The notes under the pieces are model-generated. The model ran no database searches, was not told the origin of the DNA, and saw nothing but the letters and a program-made list of their open reading frames with translations. This document shows, in pieces, positions 8,671 through 18,057 of a stretch of 53,405 bases of DNA. A program made the translations under genes and the position numbers. Source of the stretch: an uncultured Eubacteriales bacterium (GTDB lineage Bacteria; Bacillota; Clostridia; Christensenellales; Aristaeellaceae). Location of the stretch: the NCBI GenBank assembly GCA_902778055.1, contig CACYWL010000017.1, positions 16,073 through 69,477 of the forward strand. The letters are read 5' to 3'. Each line of letters begins with the position of its first letter. Positions within the stretch are counted from its first letter, which is position 1.

Positions 8671-9810
8671 ATGAAGAAAATCGCGATTCTGGGTTCAACC
8701 GGCTCCATCGGAACGCAGGCGCTGGACATCTGTGCCCGTCACCCGGAGGAATACCGGGTGACGGCGCTGACGGCCAACCGCAGCCGGGAGAAGCTTTTTG
8801 ATCAGGTGCGCCGCTTCCGTCCGGAGATGGCGGGGCTGGCGGAGGGAATCTCACGGGAGGAGATCCCGGAGGACCTGCGGTTCTGCCGGTGGCTGAGCGG
8901 GCCGGAAGCCCTGAGGGCAGCGGCCGCGGAGGTGGAGACGGACCAGGTGCTCGTGAGCATCGTCGGAATCGCCGGGCTGCAGAGCGTGATGGACGCGCTC
9001 GGGGCCGGACGGCAGGTGCTGCTGGCCAACAAGGAAGCGCTGGTCACGGGAGGTCATCTGGTCATGGATCTGGCGGGCAGAATGGGAAAACCCATTCTGC
9101 CGGTGGACAGCGAGCACAGCGCCATCTTCCAGTGTCTGCAGGCCGCGGGGCCGAACCGCCCGACGAAGCTGCTGCTGACGGCTTCCGGCGGCCCCTTCCG
9201 TACCTGGAAGAAGGAGGACATTCACCGGGCGACCCGGGAGCAGGCGCTGAAGCATCCGAACTGGTCCATGGGCGCGAAGATCACCGTGGACTCGGCCAGC
9301 ATGTTCAACAAGGGGCTGGAGATCATGGAAGCCCGGTGGCTTTTCGGCCTGCCGGCGGATCAGATTCAGGTGGTGGTGCACCCGGAGAGCATTGTCCACT
9401 CGGCGGTGGCGTTTGAGGACGGGGCGGTGCTGGCGCAGCTGGGCGTCCCGGACATGCGGGTGCCGATCGGGTACGCCATGGCCTATCCGAGAAGGGAAAC
9501 GACAGGGGTTCCGGCGCCGGATCTCTTTGCCATCGGGAAGCTGACCTTCGAACCGCCGGACGAGGAGAAATTCCCCTCCCTGCGGATGGCCAGAGAGGCG
9601 CTGGCGGCGGGAGGCGCGGCCTGCGCCGTGCTGAACGGCGCCAATGAGGCGGCCAACGCCGCCTTCCTCCGGGGGGAGATTTCCTTTGGGGAGATCTATG
9701 CCAGGGTGGCCCGGGCACTGGACCGGCTTTCGGGACTGCCGGGGAACACGCTGGAGGATATCCGGGAGGCGGACCGGCTGGCCCGGCTGATCTCGGACGG
9801 GAAGGACTGA
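8671..9810 (+). CDS. dxr: 1-deoxy-D-xylulose 5-phosphate reductoisomerase
   Basis: 379 aa, normal length. The NADPH-binding loop is GSTGSIG (8-14), the metal-binding stretch is PVDSEHSAIFQ (about 144-154), and the flexible loop and substrate pocket are HPNWSMGAKITVDSASMFNK. It catalyses the committed step of the MEP isoprenoid pathway (DXP to MEP). ATG follows GCAGGAAA closely. It sits between cdsA and rseP as in most Firmicutes. ispG, a later step of the same pathway, is two genes downstream. Confidence 0.97.
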   Translation: MKKIAILGSTGSIGTQALDICARHPEEYRVTALTANRSREKLFDQVRRFRPEMAGLAEGISREEIPEDLRFCRWLSGPEALRAAAAEVETDQVLVSIVGIAGLQSVMDALGAGRQVLLANKEALVTGGHLVMDLAGRMGKPILPVDSEHSAIFQCLQAAGPNRPTKLLLTASGGPFRTWKKEDIHRATREQALKHPNWSMGAKITVDSASMFNKGLEIMEARWLFGLPADQIQVVVHPESIVHSAVAFEDGAVLAQLGVPDMRVPIGYAMAYPRRETTGVPAPDLFAIGKLTFEPPDEEKFPSLRMAREALAAGGAACAVLNGANEAANAAFLRGEISFGEIYARVARALDRLSGLPGNTLEDIREADRLARLISDGKD

Positions 9811-9874
9811 AGGAGTCCGGAGAATTGTGAATATACGGGACGGGCCGGAAAGCCCGTGATCCGGAAAGGAACAA

Positions 9875-10990
9875 ATGACGATTGTATCCATTTTGCTGGC
9901 GGTGCTGCTGCTGGCGATTCTGATTGTAGTGCATGAGCTGGGCCATTTCTGGGCGGCGCGGCTGATGAAAATTGAAGTGACGGAGTTCGGCGTGGGCTTC
10001 GGCCCGAAACTTTTCGGCTGGAAAAGCCGGAAGCACGGCACGAGCTACGTGATCCGCGCAATTCCCCTGGGGGGATACAACGCCTTCTATGGGGACGAGC
10101 TGAACCGGGACGGAGCAGCCGGCGAAGAGGCAAAGCCCGCGGCGGCGGATCCTTCCGATCCCCGGCTGTTCCAGAACCAGAATATCTGGAAGCGGATGTT
10201 CGTGGTGGTCATGGGACCGGTGATGAATTTCATCCTGGCCTTTGTCCTCGCGACGGGATACTACTGGGCGGCAGGCATTCCCACCGCCACGGGCGTGGAT
10301 CCGTTCATTTCGGGCGTGAACGCGGCGGGTCCGGCGTACGACGCGGGCCTGCAGGACGGTGATATCATTACGGAGATCAACGGGGTGTCCATGCTGGACG
10401 GAACCACGGAGACGCTGCTGAATACCATCGGCGGCTACCGGGAGGGGGATGATCCCCTGCAGATTACCGTCCGGCGGGGGGATGAGACGCTGCATCTGGA
10501 GATGACGCCCCAGTGGAACGAAGAGGAAGGCCGGATGATGGTGGGCGTCCTGATCAGCGGGAGGTACCGGATCGAGATGCAGGGCGCCAGCCTGATCGAG
10601 GCGGCCGGCGCCAGCGCGGAGATGTGCTGGCGGGCCGGAGGCATGATTCTGACGGCGCTGAAGAACCTGGTGACCACGGGAGAGGGACTGGATCAGACCT
10701 CGGGCCCGGTGGGAATCATCTCCGTGGTGTCCGCGGAGGTGCGGACCGGCGGATTCCAGGCGTTTCTGGAGATGCTGATTTCGATTTCCATCAATCTGGG
10801 GCTGATGAACCTGCTGCCGATTCCGGGACTGGACGGAAGCAAGCTGATCTTCGGCCTGATTGAGCTGATCCGGGGGAAGCCGGTGCCGCCGGAGAAGGAA
10901 GCGATTGTGAATACGATCGGCCTGGTGCTGCTGCTCGGGCTGATGGTCCTGCTGACCTTCAAGGACATCCGGAACCTGCTGGGGCGCTGA
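9875..10990 (+). CDS. rseP: RIP metalloprotease RseP (site-2 protease)
   Basis: 371 aa zinc membrane protease. HELGH (residues 20-24) lies in the first transmembrane helix, and the second zinc-site motif is in NLLPIPGLDGSKLIF (about 312-326). A single PDZ domain spans roughly residues 130-215, with AGPAYDAGLQDGDIITEING. It cleaves transmembrane helices of anti-sigma factors and signal-peptide remnants. ATG has AAGGAACAA immediately upstream. The organisation (TM - PDZ - TM) and length are typical of the single-PDZ Gram-positive RasP type. Confidence 0.95.
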   Translation: MTIVSILLAVLLLAILIVVHELGHFWAARLMKIEVTEFGVGFGPKLFGWKSRKHGTSYVIRAIPLGGYNAFYGDELNRDGAAGEEAKPAAADPSDPRLFQNQNIWKRMFVVVMGPVMNFILAFVLATGYYWAAGIPTATGVDPFISGVNAAGPAYDAGLQDGDIITEINGVSMLDGTTETLLNTIGGYREGDDPLQITVRRGDETLHLEMTPQWNEEEGRMMVGVLISGRYRIEMQGASLIEAAGASAEMCWRAGGMILTALKNLVTTGEGLDQTSGPVGIISVVSAEVRTGGFQAFLEMLISISINLGLMNLLPIPGLDGSKLIFGLIELIRGKPVPPEKEAIVNTIGLVLLLGLMVLLTFKDIRNLLGR

Positions 10991-11035
10991 GCCGCGGCAG
11001 CCGGCGGCGCGGGAACGGAAAAAGGAGCGTAGAAC

Positions 11036-12079
11036 ATGACGAGAACAGTGCAGGCGGGCTCCCTGAAAATCGGGGGCGGAAACCCCATCTCCGTGCAGAG
11101 CATGACGAACACGGACACGCGGGACACGGAGGCGACGCTGCGCCAGATCCGGGCTCTTGCGGCGGCGGGATGCGACCTGGTCCGGGTCAGCGTCTACGAC
11201 GAGGCCTGCGCGGAGGCGGTGCGCACCCTGGTGGACGGCAGTCCGGTGCCACTGGTCGCGGATATCCATTTTGATTACCGCCTGGCCATCGCCGCGATGG
11301 AAAACGGGATCGCGAAGCTGCGGATCAATCCGGGCAATATCGGCGGAGCGGATCGGGTGCGCCGTGTGGCGGACTGCGCGAAGGCGCATCGGGTCCCGAT
11401 CCGGATCGGAGTCAACAGCGGCTCGGCGGAGAAGGAGCTGCTGGAGAAGTACGGCGGGCCGACGCCGGAGTGCCTGGTGGAAAGCGCGCTGGGGCATGCG
11501 AGGCTGCTGGAGAAGGCAGGCTATGAGGAAATCGTGCTGAGCATGAAATCCAGCGATGTCCGCCAGACGGTGGAGGCTTACCGCCTGGCCCATCAGCGCT
11601 GCGATTATCCCCTGCACGTGGGGGTGACGGAGGCCGGTCTTCCGGGTCAGGGAACGGTCAAGAGCGCCATCGGTATCGGCAGCCTGCTGCTGGACGGCAT
11701 CGGAGACACGATCCGGGTCAGCCTCAGCGGGGATCCCGTGCCGGAGGCCAAGGCAGGATGGGATATCCTTCGGGCCCTGAACCTGAGGACGCGGGGCGTG
11801 CAGCTGATCGCGTGCCCGACCTGCGGGCGTACGGGGATCCCGGTCGCGGAGATTGCGGCGCGGGTGGAGCGGGAGCTCGGAGAGATTACCGTCCCGCTGA
11901 AGGTGGCGGTCATGGGCTGCGTGGTCAACGGGATCGGCGAGGGCAAGGAAGCGGATATCGGCATCGCCGGCGGGGGAAACGGATCGGGCGTACTGTTCCG
12001 GAAGGGCCGGGAGCCGGAGAAGGTGACCGGAGATCTGGCGGAGATTCTGATCCGCGCGGTCCGGGACATGATCGGCTGA
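11036..12079 (+). CDS. ispG: 4-hydroxy-3-methylbut-2-enyl-diphosphate synthase (flavodoxin/ferredoxin-dependent)
   Basis: 347 aa IspG/GcpE. The N-terminal TIM barrel opens with ISVQSMTNTDTRDTEATLRQI. The 4Fe-4S ligands are C260 and C263 in CPTCGR and C295 in VMGCVVNGIGEG, with the conserved Glu following. It converts MEcPP to HMBPP in the MEP pathway using two reducing equivalents. AAGGAG lies upstream of ATG. Only 13 bp separate it from polC, so the two are cotranscribed. proS, often found between rseP and ispG or polC, is missing here. Confidence 0.96.
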   Translation: MTRTVQAGSLKIGGGNPISVQSMTNTDTRDTEATLRQIRALAAAGCDLVRVSVYDEACAEAVRTLVDGSPVPLVADIHFDYRLAIAAMENGIAKLRINPGNIGGADRVRRVADCAKAHRVPIRIGVNSGSAEKELLEKYGGPTPECLVESALGHARLLEKAGYEEIVLSMKSSDVRQTVEAYRLAHQRCDYPLHVGVTEAGLPGQGTVKSAIGIGSLLLDGIGDTIRVSLSGDPVPEAKAGWDILRALNLRTRGVQLIACPTCGRTGIPVAEIAARVERELGEITVPLKVAVMGCVVNGIGEGKEADIGIAGGGNGSGVLFRKGREPEKVTGDLAEILIRAVRDMIG

Positions 12080-12092
12080 AACAGGAGAAGCA

Positions 12093-15000
12093 ATGAGTTA
12101 TGAGGATCTGATGCAAAGGATCGCCCGGGAGATTCCGGAGCTGGAGGGTAAGCTTTCGGCCCCGCGGGTGACCTATATCCGGTCTCTGAAAAAAACATAT
12201 ATCACGTTCGAAAGCAGCGTCCTGGTGGCGCAGAAGCAGTTTCTGCGGCTGGAGGAGATCCTGCGGGAGGCGTTTCCGGGGCGGCCACTGGCGGTGCGGG
12301 TGGTGAGTCCGTCGCTGCGGGAAAGCTTTCTGAAGGATACGGGCGCTTACCGTCCGGTGCTGACGGATTTTCTGCGGCGGAACTATCCGGGGATGACGGC
12401 CTGGCTGCCGGAGATTGACTGGAAATGCGAGGGGGACCGGCTGACGCTGACCTTTCCGGACGAGTTTTCCCTGGAGTACACGAGTCGGAACAATATTGCC
12501 AACCGGCTGGCCACGGCGGTTCGGGAAATCTTTGACGCGTCGGTGATCGTGGAGACAACCCTGGCGGGAGACCGTGAGGCCCGGCTGGAAAAAATCCGGC
12601 AGGAGCGGCAGGCCTCGCTGCGGCCGGTGACCCGGGCGGAGATGGCGGAGCGCTACGGCACGGGATACGACCCCGACGGGCAGAAGAAGGAAAACCGGGA
12701 GAAGCGGAAGCCGGCGGAGCGGAAGGAGAAGGCAGCGGAAACGGACGGACGGGCGGTAAAAAGACAGGCCGGGGCCCGGGAGAGCAGCCTGGAGACCGGT
12801 ATTCCGATCCCGGAGATGCCGGAGAAGACAGCGGGAAAGCCGATCCTCGGCCGCGGCATCGCGGACCGGCCGGTGGAGATCCGGGAGCTGAACGCGGAGA
12901 GCGGCCTGGTGGTGATCCAGGGCGATGTGTTTCTCAAGGAAACCCGGGAGCTGAAGGGAGGGGAAACCCTGCTGGTGACCTTCGCGGTCACGGATTATAC
13001 ATCCTCGATTCTCTGCAAGGCCTTTCTGCGGTACCGGGCGCGCCGGGGCCGCCGGGGGGAGGAGGAGGCGCTTCCTCCCATTACAGACGAGGAGCGGGAC
13101 GCGGTTCAGAAAAAGGTGGACCGCATCCGGGAAGGCATGAACGTACGCGTCCGGGGAGAATGTCAGTATGACACTTACTCCCGGGAGGTGACCGTGATGA
13201 TCCGGGATCTGGCGGAGATGGAGAAGGAGGAGCGGGAGGACACCGCGGAGGAGAAACGGGTGGAGCTCCACCTGCATACCAATATGTCGACCATGGATGC
13301 CCTGACCCCGGTGGGGGACCTGATCGCCCGGGCGGTGAAATGGGGGCATCCCGCGATCGCGGTGACGGACCACGGAGTACTGCAGAGCTTTCCGGCGGCC
13401 TTCCGGGCCGCAAAGGGAAAGATCAAGCTGATTCCGGGCTGCGAAGGGTATCTGGTGGATGAGCGGGACATTGTGGAGGACGCGACGGACAGCCCCTACG
13501 ACGGCCCGATCGTGGTGCTGGATTTTGAAAGCACAGGACTGAATACCTCCTCGGCCCGGATCATCGAGGTCGGGGCGGTGAAGCTGGAAAAAGGGACCGT
13601 GGTGGATCAGCTGGAGGAGCTGGTGGACCCGGGAGAGATGCTGAAGCCGAAGATCACGGAGGTGACGGGCATCACCGACACCATGCTTTCCGGAAAACCG
13701 AAGGCGGCGGAGGTTCTGCCCCGGCTGATGGAATTCATCGGGGACTGTCCCCTTGCGGCGCACAACAGCGCCTTCGACGCGGCCCTGCTGCGCACGGAGC
13801 TGCGGCGGCTGGGACGGGACTTTGACCGTCCGGTGCTGGATACCCTGACCTACGCGCGCAAGCTGTATCCGGAGCTGAAGAGCTTCAAGCTGAAAGCCCT
13901 GTGCAGACACCTGGGAGTCAGCCTGAAGAACGCCCATCGGGCGGTGCACGACGCGACGGCGACGGCCCACTGCCTGGCGCGGATGTTTGAGCATACGGCG
14001 GAAAGAAATCCGGAGATCCGCACGTACAGGGATCTGAACCAGAGCCTTCGGGGAGGAGCGATCGGCAGCAGCTGGCATATCATCCTGCTGGCGAAGAACC
14101 GGACGGGGCTGGTGAACCTGAACCGGCTGGTTTCCATTTCCCATCTGGAATATTTCCGGCGCCAGCCGCATATGCCCCGCGCCGTGATTCAGCAGCATCG
14201 GGAGGGACTGATCCTGGGCAGTGCCTGCGAGGCGGGCGAGCTGTTCCGCGCGGTGCTGGCGGGCGAGCCCTGGGAAAAGCTGAAGGAAATGGCCTCCTTC
14301 TATGATTATCTGGAGATTCAGCCCATCGGAAACAACGCCTTCCTGCTCAGGGAGGATTATGTCAAAACGGAGGAGGATCTGCGGGAGCTGAACCGGCAGA
14401 TCGTCCGTCTGGGCGAGGAACTGGGCAAGCCGGTGGTGGCCACGGGCGATGTCCATTTCCTGGATCCGAAGGACGCGGTGGGCCGGGCGGTCATCCAGGC
14501 CGGCCTGGATTATCCGGATGCGGATCAGCAGCCGCCGCTGTATTTCAAAACGACGGATGAAATGCTGCGGGAATTCTCCTATCTGGGAGAGGAAAAGGCC
14601 CGGGAAGTGGTGATTGAGAATCCGCGCAGGATCGCGGATCAGGTGGAGGAAATGAGCCTCTTCCCGAAGCATCCGAAGGGGGAGGACACCTTCCAGCCCT
14701 ACTGGGACGACGCGGAGGACAATATTCAGCGCATGACCTGGCAGGAAGCGGAGCGGATGTACGGATCCCCGCTGCCGGAGATTGTGGAGGCCAGGCTGAA
14801 GAAGGAGCTGAAGTCCATTGTGGGCTACGGCTACTGCACGCTGTACAATATTGCCCAGAAGCTGGTTTCCCGTTCCCTGCAGGACGGCTATCTGGTGGGA
14901 TCCCGGGGATCCGTGGGATCGAGCCTGGTGGCGCGGATGTGCGGCATCACCGAGGTGAACGCGCTGCCGCCGCATTATCGGTGCGTCAACTGCCGGAAGG

Positions 15001-16565
15001 GCTTTTTCGACGTGGACAGGAGCCGGTATCACGTGGGGGTGGACCTGCCGGACAGGCCCTGCCCGATCTGCGGACGCCCCCTGACGAAGGACGGCTTCGA
15101 TATTCCCTTCGAGGTTTTTCTGGGCTTCGAGGGCGACAAGGTGCCCGATATCGACCTGAACTTTTCCGGAGAATATCAGAATAAGGCCCACCATTATGTG
15201 GAGGAGCTTTTCGGCCGGGATCATGTGTTCCGGGCGGGCACGATTTCCGGCCTGGCGGACAGAACAGCCTACGGCTATGCCCTTCACTATCTGGAGGAGC
15301 GGGGCATTCAGGCGGGCAACGCGGAGAAAATGCGCCTGGCGGCGGAGTGCACCGGGGTCAAGCGGACCACGGGCCAGCACCCGGGCGGCATGGTCGTGGT
15401 TCCGCGGGAATACGATATCTGCGAGTTCACGGCGGTGCAGCACCCGGCGGATGACCTGGAGAGCGACTTCACCACCACGCATTTTGACTTCAACTCCATG
15501 CATGATATTCTGGTGAAGCTGGACTGCCTGGGCCATGATGATCCGACGATGATGCACGAGCTGGAGAAACTCACGGGGGTGAACTTCCAGGAGGTGCCGC
15601 TGGATGACCCCGGGGTGCGCAGCCTGTTCACCTCTCCGGCGGCGCTGGGGGTGACGCCGGAGGACATTCTCTGCAATACGGGCACCTACGGCGTGCCGGA
15701 ATTCGGCACGGAATTTGTCCGGGGCATGCTGCAGGACACCCGTCCCACCACGATGGAGGAGCTGCTCCGGATTTCGGGCCTCAGCCACGGCACGGATGTC
15801 TGGCTGGGCAACGCGAAGGACCTGATCACCGAGGGCACGGCCACCCTGAGCGAATGCGTCTGCTGCCGGGATGACATTATGAATTACCTGATGGACCGGG
15901 GCGTGAAGCCTAAAATGGCTTTTACGACCATGGAGAGCGTCCGCAAGGGAAAGGGCCTGAAGCCGGAGATGGAGCAGGCCATGACCGAGGTGGGGATTCC
16001 GGACTGGTTCCGGGACAGCTGCAAAAAGATTAAGTACATGTTCCCGAAGGGCCATGCCGTGGCCTATGTGACGATGAGCCTGCGGGTGGCCTGGTTCAAG
16101 CTCCACGAGCCTCTGGCTTACTATACGGCGTATTTTACCGTCCGCGGGGACGGCTTTGACGCCGGCACGATGATTCTTTCTCCGGATACCTGCCGGGAGC
16201 GGATCCGGGAGATCCGGAACATGGAAAAACCGACCGCGAAGGACAAGGAAACCGCCACGTGCCTGGAGCTGGTGCTGGAGATGAACATGCGGGGCATCCG
16301 GTTCCTGCCGGTGGACCTGTACCGCAGCGAGGTGAACCGCTTCACCATCGAGGACGGCAGCATCCGCTGTCCCTTCACCAGCCTGAGCGGCCTGGGAGAA
16401 AACGCGGCGCAGCCGATCCTGGAGGCAAGAAAGCAGGGACCGTTCCTCTCCGTGGAGGATCTGCGCCGCCGGGCCAGGGTGGGCTCGTCAACCCTGGATC
16501 TGCTCCGGGCTCACGGCGCCCTGGAGGGCATGAGCGAAACCAGTCAGATCAGCATGTTCCAGTAA
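12093..16565 (+). CDS. polC: DNA polymerase III subunit alpha, PolC type
   Basis: 1490 aa replicative polymerase of low-GC Gram-positives. Order seen: N-terminal domain; a Lys/Glu-rich linker (about 185-240); OB fold (VVIQGDVFLKETRELKGGET); PHP domain starting VELHLHTNMSTMDALTPVGD (about 389); a DnaQ-like 3'-5' exonuclease inserted in PHP (IVVLDFESTGLNTSSARIIE at about 472, ending near 636); the rest of PHP (HFLDPKDA); the polymerase core; a four-Cys zinc element (CVNC...CPIC, about 963-988); and catalytic Asp residues in VPDIDLNFSGEYQ. Normal length is about 1430-1470, so it is slightly long, mainly in the linker. AGGAG precedes ATG. Confidence 0.97.
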   Translation: MSYEDLMQRIAREIPELEGKLSAPRVTYIRSLKKTYITFESSVLVAQKQFLRLEEILREAFPGRPLAVRVVSPSLRESFLKDTGAYRPVLTDFLRRNYPGMTAWLPEIDWKCEGDRLTLTFPDEFSLEYTSRNNIANRLATAVREIFDASVIVETTLAGDREARLEKIRQERQASLRPVTRAEMAERYGTGYDPDGQKKENREKRKPAERKEKAAETDGRAVKRQAGARESSLETGIPIPEMPEKTAGKPILGRGIADRPVEIRELNAESGLVVIQGDVFLKETRELKGGETLLVTFAVTDYTSSILCKAFLRYRARRGRRGEEEALPPITDEERDAVQKKVDRIREGMNVRVRGECQYDTYSREVTVMIRDLAEMEKEEREDTAEEKRVELHLHTNMSTMDALTPVGDLIARAVKWGHPAIAVTDHGVLQSFPAAFRAAKGKIKLIPGCEGYLVDERDIVEDATDSPYDGPIVVLDFESTGLNTSSARIIEVGAVKLEKGTVVDQLEELVDPGEMLKPKITEVTGITDTMLSGKPKAAEVLPRLMEFIGDCPLAAHNSAFDAALLRTELRRLGRDFDRPVLDTLTYARKLYPELKSFKLKALCRHLGVSLKNAHRAVHDATATAHCLARMFEHTAERNPEIRTYRDLNQSLRGGAIGSSWHIILLAKNRTGLVNLNRLVSISHLEYFRRQPHMPRAVIQQHREGLILGSACEAGELFRAVLAGEPWEKLKEMASFYDYLEIQPIGNNAFLLREDYVKTEEDLRELNRQIVRLGEELGKPVVATGDVHFLDPKDAVGRAVIQAGLDYPDADQQPPLYFKTTDEMLREFSYLGEEKAREVVIENPRRIADQVEEMSLFPKHPKGEDTFQPYWDDAEDNIQRMTWQEAERMYGSPLPEIVEARLKKELKSIVGYGYCTLYNIAQKLVSRSLQDGYLVGSRGSVGSSLVARMCGITEVNALPPHYRCVNCRKGFFDVDRSRYHVGVDLPDRPCPICGRPLTKDGFDIPFEVFLGFEGDKVPDIDLNFSGEYQNKAHHYVEELFGRDHVFRAGTISGLADRTAYGYALHYLEERGIQAGNAEKMRLAAECTGVKRTTGQHPGGMVVVPREYDICEFTAVQHPADDLESDFTTTHFDFNSMHDILVKLDCLGHDDPTMMHELEKLTGVNFQEVPLDDPGVRSLFTSPAALGVTPEDILCNTGTYGVPEFGTEFVRGMLQDTRPTTMEELLRISGLSHGTDVWLGNAKDLITEGTATLSECVCCRDDIMNYLMDRGVKPKMAFTTMESVRKGKGLKPEMEQAMTEVGIPDWFRDSCKKIKYMFPKGHAVAYVTMSLRVAWFKLHEPLAYYTAYFTVRGDGFDAGTMILSPDTCRERIREIRNMEKPTAKDKETATCLELVLEMNMRGIRFLPVDLYRSEVNRFTIEDGSIRCPFTSLSGLGENAAQPILEARKQGPFLSVEDLRRRARVGSSTLDLLRAHGALEGMSETSQISMFQ

Positions 16566-16651
16566 GTTTTCCGCGGGAGCGGCGGCTGGCAGGAATTGCT
16601 TCAGATGATGTCGAAGAATTAAGGATACCGGAAGGAAGGGGGGCGAGGTCC

Positions 16652-16990
16652 GTGCGAAGCACCATGAATTACCGCCGGTTTTTCTGGATTGTGGGACTGA
16701 TGGGTGTGGTCTTCCTGGCGCTGCACTGGATTCTTTCCAGCCGACTGGGCGCCGGACGGCAGGAGGAAAGCACGATGACCGTAACGCTGAACCGGCTGGA
16801 GGAAGAGAACAAGGCCATGGAGGCGGAGCTGAGGCTGGTGGACACGGAGGACTATATCGTATCCAGCGCCATGACCAATTATGCCTTCATGAACAAGAAC
16901 GATCTGCGCTTTCAGTTTGTGAATCCGGAGGCCCTGTACGCCTATACGGAAAGCGAGCTGAAGATCCTGATGGATGAGATGGCGGACTGA
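16652..16990 (+). CDS. Small membrane-anchored coiled-coil protein, DivIC/FtsB-like
   Basis: 112 aa from GTG 16652, chosen because AAGGAAGGGGGG ends about 8 nt before it; ATG 16664 is the alternative. One transmembrane helix near the N terminus (FFWIVGLMGVVFLALHWIL) is followed by a short heptad region (LNRLEEENKAMEAELRLV) and a globular end. This plan (short cytoplasmic tail, TM, coiled coil, tail with YIVSSAMTNYAFM) matches septum-formation initiators DivIC/FtsB, which link FtsL and late divisome proteins. The similarity is architectural, and I cannot prove homology. It sits between polC and ppx. Confidence 0.5.
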   Translation: MRSTMNYRRFFWIVGLMGVVFLALHWILSSRLGAGRQEESTMTVTLNRLEEENKAMEAELRLVDTEDYIVSSAMTNYAFMNKNDLRFQFVNPEALYAYTESELKILMDEMAD

Positions 16991-17055
16991 CCCGGAACGA
17001 AAAAGCGATGCGATGGTCCGGGCGGCCGGTCCCGCAGCCTGAGGAGGAGGATTCC

Positions 17056-17973
17056 ATGCAGAAGGTAGCAGTCATCGGGATTGGATCCAATTCGGTTCGC
17101 ATGCTGATTGCGGAGGTGGAGGAGGACGGCTTTCGCCGCCTGACCCGGGATCGGGAGGGGACCCGACTGTTTGCCGGCCTGGATGCGGAGGGCAACCTGA
17201 GCGCGGCCAGCATGGCGCAGACGGCATCCGCCGTGGAACGGATGGCGAGCTCCGCCGAAAGGATCGGCTGCGACCGGGTGCATATCTTCGCGACCAGCGC
17301 CTCCCGGGACGCGCGGAACGGCGAGGTATTCATGAACCTGCTCCGGACACGGACGGGGGTTGAGCCGGAGATCATCTCCGGAGAGGAAGAGGCGGCGCTC
17401 AGCTTCCTCGGCGCGACGGAGGGAGCTTTCCGGGGAGAAACCTGCGGCGTGGTGGATATCGGCGGGGGCAGCACCGAGCTGGTGATCGGTCAGGGCGCGG
17501 AGATCCGTCTGGCGGTTTCCTGCCAGATGGGCGCTGTACGCCTTTTCCGGGAGCTGCCCATCGCCCGGAAGGAAGACATGTCCGCCGTGGAGGAAGCGGC
17601 GGAAAAAATCCTGCGCGAAAAGTGGAATACGTTGAACAATGTGCCGCCTGTGCCGAAAACGTGGATCGGTACGGGCGGCACTTTTACCGCGCTGGCCGCG
17701 CTGGCCACAGGGGTGCACTGGACGGAACGCACCTATATGCACGGGACCAGGCTGGAGAAGGGGCTGATCCGCGGGATCGGAGAGAAGCTGGCCGGGATGA
17801 CGCCGAAGGAACGTCTGACCCTGGAGGGGCTCCAGCCCAGCCGGGCGGATATCGTGGTGCATGGGATCTGCATCCTGCTGGCGGTGATGAAGCATCTGGG
17901 GACGGAGACCATCACCGTCAGCGAATACGGCAATCTGGACGGATATCTTCGGAAGCGTTATTTTTCATGCTGA
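17056..17973 (+). CDS. Ppx/GppA family phosphatase (exopolyphosphatase-like)
   Basis: 305 aa, the short single-core form with the two actin-like lobes and no C-terminal HD domain. Motifs: AVIGIGSNSVRMLIAEV (phosphate 1), ATSASRDARNG, EIISGEEEAALSFLGA, GVVDIGGGSTELVIG (phosphate 2). The family hydrolyses polyphosphate or the gamma-phosphate/pyrophosphate of (p)ppGpp, and which applies cannot be read from the sequence. The start is ATG 17056 after GAGGAGGAGG. An upstream in-frame ATG at 17008 lacks a ribosome site. It ends 2 bp before a strong bidirectional terminator. Confidence 0.88.
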   Translation: MQKVAVIGIGSNSVRMLIAEVEEDGFRRLTRDREGTRLFAGLDAEGNLSAASMAQTASAVERMASSAERIGCDRVHIFATSASRDARNGEVFMNLLRTRTGVEPEIISGEEEAALSFLGATEGAFRGETCGVVDIGGGSTELVIGQGAEIRLAVSCQMGAVRLFRELPIARKEDMSAVEEAAEKILREKWNTLNNVPPVPKTWIGTGGTFTALAALATGVHWTERTYMHGTRLEKGLIRGIGEKLAGMTPKERLTLEGLQPSRADIVVHGICILLAVMKHLGTETITVSEYGNLDGYLRKRYFSC

Positions 17974-17975
17974 AC

Positions 17976-18011
17976 AAAACGGTCCCGGCGCTCAGGCGCC
18001 GGGACCGTTTT
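17976..18011. terminator. Bidirectional terminator between ppx and degV
   Basis: Perfect 16-bp inverted repeat AAAACGGTCCCGGCGC / GCGCCGGGACCGTTTT with a TCAG loop. The A and T tails make it work on both strands, as suits two convergent genes. Confidence 0.9.
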
Positions 18012-18057
18012 ACACAGAATCCGAATCCCGGCGCAAAGGCTCCGGGATGATTTTTGA

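Noticed and set aside
11925..16106. A 1393-codon open frame antisense to polC and similar long antisense frames (for example 9323-11617, 4423-5976)
   Set aside because: They mirror real genes in a GC-rich genome, lack ribosome sites and family motifs, and have odd His/Arg/Gln-rich composition.
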